A stretch of DNA of 64,000 nucleotides from Nageia nagi. Taxonomy: Eukaryota; Pinophyta. The stretch lies in NCBI GenBank assembly GCA_050084985.1, contig JBITNC010000001.1, forward strand, positions 165,416,001 to 165,480,000. Reading direction: 5' to 3'. The notes beneath the pieces were generated by a model, which ran no database searches, was not told where the DNA came from, and worked only from the letters and a program-made list of their open reading frames with translations. The position numbers were made by a program, and so were the translations under genes. Every line of letters begins with the position of its first letter. The stretch's first letter is position 1. Shown piece by piece: positions 56,481-64,000 of the stretch.

Positions 56481-57870
56481 AGTGCAGCTTCTCTTGTACC
56501 AATCAAAATTGAAAATGAAGAGACTATCTTGAAAATTCGTAAGTTTTGTACTCTCTCTTATAGTGAAGATATGCATGAAATTCATACTTGTTTTATTGCT
56601 GAGAAAAATGATTTTCATAATTGGTATGTTGACATTTACAATTATTTGAAAAATCAAACAATTCCTGATGACTATGATAGAAATGAAAAGGTCAGAATGA
56701 AAAGGACTCCTATTAAATATGTTATCATTAGGGAAGTATTGTATAAAAGGTCTTTTGATGGTGCTTTACTAAGATGTCTAACGCAACATGAAATAGCTAC
56801 AGCATTAGAACAGGCTTATGATGGTTTATGTGGAGGTCATTTTCATTCAAAGGCATTGTAAACTAATCTTTTGCACATTGGTTATTATTGGCCCATAATG
56901 GAAGAAGATTTTAAAATCATGTGAAGACTTATTTACAATGTCAAAAGTATGCTAATCTGGAAAAACAACACACTTAAGAGTTAAATTCAATTGTCTCACC
57001 ATGGCCATTTGTTATTTGAGGCATAGATTTGATTGGGCTTATTAATCCTCATTCAAGAGGTCACAAATTTGTTATTTCAACCACAAAGTTCACTACAAAA
57101 TGGGTTGAAACTATCCCTATGAAATCAGTCACTCAAAATAAGATTATTGCATTCCTAGTTGAAAACATCATTACAAGATTTGGTGTGCCACAAAGATTGA
57201 TTATGAACAATGGGCCTAACTTCAAAGGTCAAGACATGAAAGCATTTTGTAAAAAGTTTCATATTGTGCAAACATTTTCTTCAGTTTACTATCCTCAACG
57301 TAATGGTCAAGCTGAAGCTACTAACAAGACCATCAAGAGCATTTTTCCAAAAACTTGAAATAGATATAAAAGATATTGGCATGAGCAACTACCATATGCA
57401 TTATGGGCATACATGACAAGTATTAGAATAGCTACTGGGGCAACACCAGTCTCATTGGTGTATGGAGATGAAGTTGTGGTACCATTGAAGTTAGAAATTC
57501 CTTCCTTAAAAATTTCAATGCAAGGAGATATAACAGATAAAGATGCTAGAAAAGCTAAGTTGCAGCAATTAGTCATTGGATGAAAAGAGACTGAGAGCAA
57601 TCGAACATTAGAAGGTATATCATGCAAAACTAAAAAGAGCATTTGGAAAGAAGATCAAGGCAAAAGAATTCAAAGTAGGAGATCTAGTACTAAAAGAGAA
57701 TATCAATAAGACAACTTCAAATGATGAAGTTAAAAAGAAATTTGAACCACATTGGCTACGTCAATTTGTTGTAGTGGAAGCAACAGAATCAGGAGCCTAC
57801 AAACTCTCCTCCATATATGGAAAAGAACCAAAGACCTTAAATGCCACTCATCTTAAATGCTTCTATGCGT
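56475..57870 (+). pseudogene. Integrase of element C
   Basis: The zinc-binding part (56,475-56,861) has LYKRSFDGALLRCLTQHEIA and YDGLCGGHFHSKAL. The core begins IDLIGLINPHSRGHKFVIS (first Asp, about 57,020), then FGVPQRLIMNNGPNFKGQD (second site, where the usual D-N-G is N-N-G) and YYPQRNGQAEATNKTIKSIF (with the catalytic Glu). The C-terminal tail to 57,870 (LKRAFGKKIKAKEFKVGDLV, in a shifted frame) ends HLKCFYA. Loss of the second Asp plus stops make it dead. Confidence 0.85.
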
Positions 57871-57872
57871 AA

Positions 57873-58984
57873 AGATAGTGGCTTTGTACCTTGCAAAACA
57901 TTAGAAATCTTCCACAAGGTATTTGTATCATAGATTTTAATTTGCAATTTTTAATTGTATTATACTGTTTTCACATAGCTGACGATGTGTTACTATCTAT
58001 GCGCTGCTTACTATGTGGAATTCAAAAAAAATGAGAAAAAACATAAAGACAAGATAAAATTTGATGATAGTATAATGTCTACGGACCATGGACAATAAAC
58101 GTAAGGTCGTCGATGGTCAATGATACAGCTAATGAGAGGTCACTAACCTAAAAGATAAATCGACGATGCAACCATAAGCAAGATGTTGACATTGGCTCAT
58201 CTCCAATGGATGATGCAACTTGTGTATCCATATGGTTTTTGCTTTGAACCATACAAAGCATAATGTCTTCGAATCATAGACGCAAAATGTATGACCGTTA
58301 ATGGCCAACAATATGGATAATGAGAGTTCATTCATTTAAAAGATAAACTGGAGATGCAACCGTAAGTAGATTGCTAATATTGACTCATCATCAATGGACG
58401 ACGCAACTCAGTGTGTATCAAAATTGTTTTTATGCAGGGTATAGCTAACACTTTTTTGTAGGTATATACATCACAAAGAAGAGAAAATAATGCAAAGAAA
58501 CTCATTCCATCAATGGCATGCTCATTGTTCCTACGTCATCAACGACACACATCAATGGCATATCATTACAAACAAAGTGAACTCTTTTGTCTCAAGGCAT
58601 GGACATGAGAGCATCAGTTTCTTGAGTACCAAACATGATGGAATGGCCAAATCCATGGTTGAATAAAGCAAGGGGAAAAACAACATCTTTCATTTCAGAG
58701 ATTAGATGTGGAAACATAAGACTACTTGTTAGCAGAGTTCCTTCCATGGCAGAGATATCACAAGGGACAAAGAGACATAGTTCTTCATATTTTGTCTTGG
58801 TTGCACCACTCAAGGACCACTCTTGGGGCAACCAAGCCAAAAGGGGGCAGCAAATGACCCTCACCAGCAACATCATCTAGTAGCAATGCAGCAAAGAGTT
58901 CAAAGTTCTCAAAAAAATAATTTCTACTTCTTCTTTGGACATGTAATTTCATTGATTCAATCACACCTCCAAAGAGTGGCAAAA
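57873..58984. other. 3' non-coding region of element C with quasi-palindromes
   Basis: No coding frame. Quasi-palindromes occur at 57,971-57,991 (CACATAGCTGACGATGTG), 58,103-58,120, near 58,290-58,310 and 58,500-58,560 (several ATCAATGGCAT/CATCAACGACAC copies). Two copies of an approximately 190-bp segment are seen (58,128-58,250 and 58,315-58,430; shared GAGATGCAACCGTAAG-like and TCATC(T/A)CCAATGGA blocks). The polypurine tract AAAGAGTGGCAAAA ends at 58,984. Confidence 0.65.
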
Positions 58985-59620
58985 TGTAGATGCCTAAAAC
59001 TGAATTATTATTTATTAAATAATTCATTTTATAGCATCAATGATATTTATTGTAAAAAGAGGTTAAAATATATCCAAGGCAATGTAATAAAGGTAATTGA
59101 CCATTGTACAATGTAAAAGGTGTCAAATATAAAAAAAGACACACCAAATCATGTAATGTGCAATGATCTCAAGAATCAAAGAAGATTATGACATTACTAT
59201 AAAGATACATCAAAGGAAATGCAAGAGACATCATGTAAGGGCATCGGAAATACCAAGAGAGACTTCAACCAATGCAAGATCGCTCTACCCTACCAACAAT
59301 GATGTTTTGTAACACCACCTATACAATAGATTTGTTAACCCCTTTATGTCGCTTTCGTATATCTTTTATTCCATTCGTCAATCTACTTATTCCATGCAAC
59401 CAATGGTGTAGTATCTTTAGACCGTTAACGACATACATTGTTATGAATGTTGTGTGATGGTTGATAAATGATCTCTGTTATTTCATGTTTATGCAACTAC
59501 AATGAAGGTACATTATTTATCATTGTTTGCTTGATGCCATATTTTTTATATATGCCTCAATAATATATTATGGACAAATAGTGTGTCAATTTACCATTTA
59601 TGCATTATTTTGGGTCTACA
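58985..59620 (+). repeat. 3' LTR of element C
   Basis: It runs from TGTAGATGCCTAAAACTG to TTTTGGGTCTACA, 636 bp, the partner of 51,027-51,661. The matching quasi-palindromic pair is at about 59,403-59,440. Confidence 0.9.
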
Positions 59621-59639
59621 ACGAGGATACCCAGTATAG

Positions 59640-60286
59640 CAAGTCTGTTATGAAGTTGTTATTGCCTTGTAATATATTAATGTTATTGTAACATTATTAT
59701 TATTATTATTGTATTGTTACGGGTTATGTAAACTATAAATAATGATGTTACGTATGACTACATGTGTATTGTCGATGGGCAATCTGAGAGCTCTAGAAAT
59801 GTTAGATTGTCATACAAGAAGGCGGTAATACCTTTGAGGATGCCCAAGAGGCATTCTGTTCATGTAATTTCATTTGTAAGCTTGTAGAGAGTTTACCTCT
59901 CATGATTGTAGACTTTGTAGTGGCAATGCAGGGAGGTCCTAAAAGAGTCCACAATGACCAATGTGGCAGATTGGTCATTATGGACAATAGTGCAACAATT
60001 TGAAGCTCAAACGGAGATTACATTTTGACGTGGATAGAAGATACCACATGAAAAAAGCAAATCAAAGAGAGAGGGTGTGACAACAAGAACTGATGTTTGA
60101 TTCCTCCTTAATATAATTTTAAATCCTAGGATTAATGGAATTACTATTGATGTGCTTCTCCGGGGATGTAGCCCAATGAGATATTGGGTGAACCTCGTTA
60201 AAATGTTCTCTTTTTATGTACATGTTTTATTTATGTTGTTCATAATTTGCTCTCACATTAATCCATAAGGCTAAATCCCAACACTT
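59640..60286 (-). repeat. Copia LTR relic
   Basis: On the minus strand from 60,286 it reads TGTTGGGATTTAGCC, then TTAACGAGGTTCACCCAATA and GGGCTACATCCCCGG, a combination typical of one group of plant copia LTRs. The far end is not defined; a (TAT)n microsatellite lies at about 59,697-59,715. It sits between element C and the primer-binding site of the next LTR. Confidence 0.5.
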
Positions 60287-60312
60287 GATTTCCAACGGGA
60301 TGGCAGAATCAA

Positions 60313-60325
60313 GGCTCCGATACCA
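60313..60325 (-). promoter_or_regulatory. Primer-binding site, initiator-Met type
   Basis: The minus strand reads TGGTATCGGAGCC six bases after the LTR end at 60,332. This is one base off the common plant initiator-Met primer site TGGTATCAGAGCC. It shows the adjacent LTR is a 5' LTR whose internal region has been lost. Confidence 0.75.
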
Positions 60326-60331
60326 CTATAA

Positions 60332-61828
60332 TGAGCCGTTTCTAGGCTCACTCCTCAAATGTGCCCTAAAAAAGGGACATTTGGCTTGTAGCTTTCAAAC
60401 TAGCAAAAATAATCTCAAACATGCACCAAATATCCAAGGACTTGCTAGGAATGAAAGATATTAGTTAAACTTGTGGAAAATACCTTCAAACCCCAACATC
60501 CAGCTATGATGAGCAATTACGAAATAAATGCAAGCAAATATTTGAAGTACTCCAACAACTTAAGCATGAGGCAAAAAAATACTTCAATGGTGCAAAAATG
60601 CTCTATAAACCCAACATCCTAGTTGAAGAGCCCAAATAGATATTAAGCAATGAAAAAGACACTCCAAATTCAACACTGCAACCACAAAGGAAAAATAGTA
60701 ATTCAAAAATGTAAATATGCTTCGAATTCCAACGTCCAAGCATAGAGAGACAAATAGTGATATTCGATAATAGAAAGTAATTATATTAATAAAGCAATGG
60801 TAAAGCATAATTACAATATTTCTTTCAACCTACAGAGTTTGTACCAAGACTGTCTCCTATAGGGTTATTTCAGATAGCTCCAAGGCCTCACCAATCTCAA
60901 AAGCAACAAGGTAAGACCAAGTCTCCTCTACAGCAACTATGATGCAACCAACAACATTCCTCTTAAGATGGCTAGAGTAAGTTCAAGGGTAGCCTCTTAT
61001 CCCCTCGATACCTCAAATGCAAGTTGCCCCACAAGTGGTTAAAATGGAGTCTCCACTCAATCCGAAATAAAGGGTTCATAATCAAATTTAGCATATCTCA
61101 TAATGACTATGAGTTTTATTTTTATAGGTGAAGGTGATCATCCTCTAATCTTGCATTGAGGTGATCTGACAGTGGAGAGATGTAATTTGTGTGGTCATAT
61201 ATGCAACATCTAAGACTAGAGATAAGTGAAATTACATCCAAGGGCCATGAATTCCAACGTCCAAGAGGGGGTGCTAACGAAGCGCCTTGTGATCAATGCC
61301 ATCATTCCATGTACCTAGGAAGGCCAACGTGAGGTCTTGGGATGCTCCCATGCCTAACGTCTATGCTTTAGATCCATCTACTTGCCTCGAGATTACTGAT
61401 GCCTAGTTCAAAATGTCACATCCATCTTTAAAGCTCCAAATAACTTCGTAGTCAATGCAATCATATAAAGAAATGCTCTACCTTGAAGAGAGGAGCATTA
61501 ATGACTAGAGATACATTTAATGTTAATATTACAATAATCAAGGATAAAATATGCAATGCCTTATTTACTGAGACTAATATTGCATTTACAATTATAATTA
61601 CCTTGGTATCACAAATACAACATTTATTAGCATTTTGGCAAATAACTAAATAAAAATAAATAAATAAAAGGGTCATTTATTCCATAATTAGAACTCTATT
61701 AAGTCTCTAAATGGAATTTACATCATTTTGGCCAAATTATATAAAAAATAGCTTAAAACCTCATAAATTAATGTTCCTATTTATTGGCGATGAAATGGGG
61801 AGAACACCTAAAAAAAAGGGACATTACA
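60332..61828 (-). repeat. 5' LTR of a second H-family element
   Basis: It is 1,497 bp, the partner family of 46,045-47,535. The minus-strand start is TGTAATGTCCCTTTTTTTTA and the end AGAAACGGCTCA. It is followed by a primer-binding site, then cut after about 25 bp by the copia LTR relic. On the high side it abuts element D's pol and probably inserted there. Confidence 0.8.
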
Positions 61829-64000
61829 GGTTGGAGGCATTGCCAATTCCTCGTCAATTAAGTGATGAGCTAACAAACCTCAATGAAGATTTTGTGGATT
61901 TAAATATAGGATCTTAAGAAGATTCCAAGTTGATAAAGCTAGAATCATGGTTTAATAGGTAAGAAAGGCTTGCATGTTACAAGTTCATGATAAAGTTTGG
62001 TGATGATATGGTGGTTCATGAGGATGCTAAAAAAGCTTCATAATTGGTAAAAAAGGAGATTGACAAATATCTTAAGGTGGGATTCATTGAACCTATTGAT
62101 TACTCACTTTGGTTATCAAATATTGTTCCAACCATGAAGCCAACTAGAGAGGTCAAATGCTACATAGATTTTAGAGACATTAATAAGGTATGCCCTAAGG
62201 ATAAGTTTCTTCTTCCAAATATTGATGTGATAGTGGATTCTATAGCAAGCTATGAAGCATTGTCATTTATAGATGTATTCTCGTGTTATGTATTCTACAT
62301 TCCTTGGGGCACATTTTGCTACAAAGTTATGTATTTTTTGGGATAAATAATGGAGGAGCAACTTCTCAAAGGGTCATGGTATCAATGTTTCATGATACGA
62401 TTCATAAGGTAGTGGAATTTTATGTAGATGAAAACTTGGTGAAGACAAAGAAAAAGGAAAATCATCTTAGAGACCTCACAGTTGTCTTTGAGATTGAAAA
62501 AGTTCAAGATCATATTGAAGCCTAAAAAATGTGCTTTTGGAGTCTCAAGTGAAAGGCTTTTGGGTTTCATAGTATCCATAAGAGGGATTGAGATAGATCA
62601 AAAGAAAGTAAAGGAAATCTCATAAATGCTTCATCCAAAGAACCTTGAGAAACATAGAAGTTTTCAAGGCAAAATGCAATTTGTAAGAAGGTTTATAGCT
62701 CAATTGGCTAATAGGAATTCTCCTTACAGTCGTCTTCTTAAGAAGGATACAAATTTCATTCGGGATAATAAGTGTCAGTGCATTTGATGATAAAAAAAGG
62801 TACTTAATCCCTTTTTTAAGCTCTTGTTGATCCTTCAAAACCTTTATAGTTGTATATATCAACCACTCAAAATGCCTTGGGTAGATTGAGGATAATAAAG
62901 AAAGAGAAATTTATTACATTTCAGAAATTATTTCTTAAGCATAAGACAAGGTATACTTCAATAGAAAAGTTATGCTATGCTATAGTATATACAATATAAA
63001 AATTAAGGCATTATATAATCACAAATACAACATTTTTGGTTACTTAAGTTGATGCATTAAAGTGCCTTATATCCAAGAAACATCTCAAGGACAAATAATT
63101 AAATGGATAGTGCTTCTTGAAGAATTTGATCTCATTTATATGCATCAAAATAACATTAAAGGGCAAGCTATAGAAGATTTCTTAACATAAATTCCTTACC
63201 AAGAATCAAACCCATAAAATGCAAAACTCAGAGATGAAATTACGAAGATGAAGATAAGGAATGATTCGTATACTTTGATGGATCAAAGTGTATAAGAGGA
63301 GTTGGGGAAGGAATCATTCTCATTACCCCACAAGATCAAATTATCCTCGTGGCATACAAGCTTGCTTTTGATTGTACAAATAACATGCTTGAGTATGAGG
63401 CTCTCATTTTGGCACTAGAGGTTGTTATAATGGTCAGAGTAACCAACATAAGGATTTATGGGAATTCTTAGCTTGTTAATCAAATTAATGGTATCTACAA
63501 TACAAAAGATGAAAAGTTCATTCCATACAAGGAGCTTAATGAGGAAATTTTAGGAGCTCATTTCATCAAGGTGCAAGATGAAAGTATTCCAAGAAAAAAT
63601 AATAGATTTGTTGATGATATGGCTAATGCAACTTCTTTAACACCAATTGAAGTTGAGAATAAAGAAACAATAATAAGGATATAGAGTATTAATAATCCTT
63701 CTCATACTCCTACTGAAGATAATGTGCAAGAAGTTCTAAATATGCTTGAATTGATGGCTTATTATATTATACCATACAAAGCATGGTATACAGAAATCTA
63801 CAAGTATCTCAAGGATGGTACAATACCTAAAAGTTGCAAGAGGAAAAATTAAAGAACAAGGATCAAAAAGATAACTACAAGGTATGTAATTATTGTTGAT
63901 CTTCTTTTTAAAAGATCTTTTGAAAGTACATTATCGAGATGTTTACTTCATGATGAGGCTGAAAGAGAAATAGAGCATGTCCATGATAGCCAAAGTGGAG
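61829..64000 (+). pseudogene. pol of Tat-like Ty3 element D, truncated by window end
   Basis: In order: spacer (RLEALPIPRQLSDELTNL), RT (KYLKVGFIEPIDYSLWLSNI, CYIDFRDINKVCPKDKFLLP, then GATSQRVMVSMFHDTIHK and FYVDENLVKTKKKENHLRDL; the active site reads YVDE where YVDD is expected), a poorly readable first RNase H (62,600-63,170), an archaeal-type RNase H (63,250-63,480: VYFDGSKCIRGVGEGIILI, FDCTNNMLEYEALILALEVV, IYGNS) and the start of integrase (63,880-64,000: LFKRSFESTLSRCLLHDEAE). Many stops and frameshifts. It resembles element C domain by domain. Confidence 0.82.

Larger units (their letters stand above)
51022..59625 (+). mobile_element. Ty3/gypsy element C (Tat-like), complete layout, decayed
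   Basis: LTRs at 51,027-51,661 and 58,985-59,620 differ by roughly 10% by eye. Flanks are ATGAG (51,022-51,026) and ACGAG (59,621-59,625), a target duplication with one C-to-T change at a CpG. Inside, in order: primer-binding site, gag with zinc knuckle, protease, RT, RNase H, a second archaeal-type RNase H, integrase, 1.1-kb non-coding 3' region and polypurine tract. Dual RNase H is the hallmark of the Tat lineage. Many stops and frameshifts show it is inactive. Confidence 0.9.

Overview
The window is nuclear DNA of a large-genome land plant. Almost all recognisable sequence is Ty3/gypsy or Ty1/copia LTR retrotransposon, most of it old and full of stops. The only host-type gene is a broken pentatricopeptide-repeat (PPR) gene. 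AT-richness, long gene-poor stretches and slowly decaying nested elements would suit a gymnosperm, but the species cannot be read from the sequence. No intact host gene, tRNA, rRNA or CRISPR array was found.

Layout. 2.3-5.6 kb: coiled-coil relic, three different tandem arrays, a copia-type 3' end and a copia LTR. 5.6-9.0 kb: minus-strand Ty3 relic (RT, protease, gag, primer-binding site). 10.5-13.1 kb: possible integrase tail and the first copy of a 1.2-kb repeat. 15.3-20.5 kb: decayed minus-strand copia element between two LTRs. 21.72-39.96 kb: minus-strand Ty3 element 'E', flanked by AAAAT duplications and inserted into a local tandem repeat. Inside E lies younger plus-strand element 'A' (24.81-34.31 kb, CACCT duplications). 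41.8-45.5 kb: PPR pseudogene. 46.0-49.0 kb: internally deleted minus-strand Ty3 element 'H'. 49.4-50.7 kb: second copy of the 1.2-kb repeat. 51.03-59.62 kb: plus-strand Ty3 element 'C' with a whole but decayed gag-pol, including a second, archaeal-type RNase H (Tat-like). 59.6-61.8 kb: a copia LTR relic and an H-family LTR. 61.8-64.0 kb: pol of another Tat-like element 'D', cut by the window end.

The most interesting system is A and E. Both carry gag but no pol. Both carry, on the strand opposite to gag, a gene with a plant mobile domain (PMD, the domain of Arabidopsis MAIN/MAIL proteins) with an intron at the same place. A's copy is open except for one stop and has a TATA box upstream. A inserted into E's PMD gene exactly in the conserved FHLP motif. 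A, E and C share the primer-binding core TGGTGAACCC and similar polypurine tracts, so a C-like element could have supplied enzymes to A and E (inference).

A second unusual feature is a set of short quasi-palindromes scattered through these elements: GGACCGCCCGCGGTCC-like in A, and CACCGTTGACGGTG-like in E and C. They lie in LTRs, leaders, 3' regions and even within gag. All LTR similarities were judged by eye; no alignment or database search was run.
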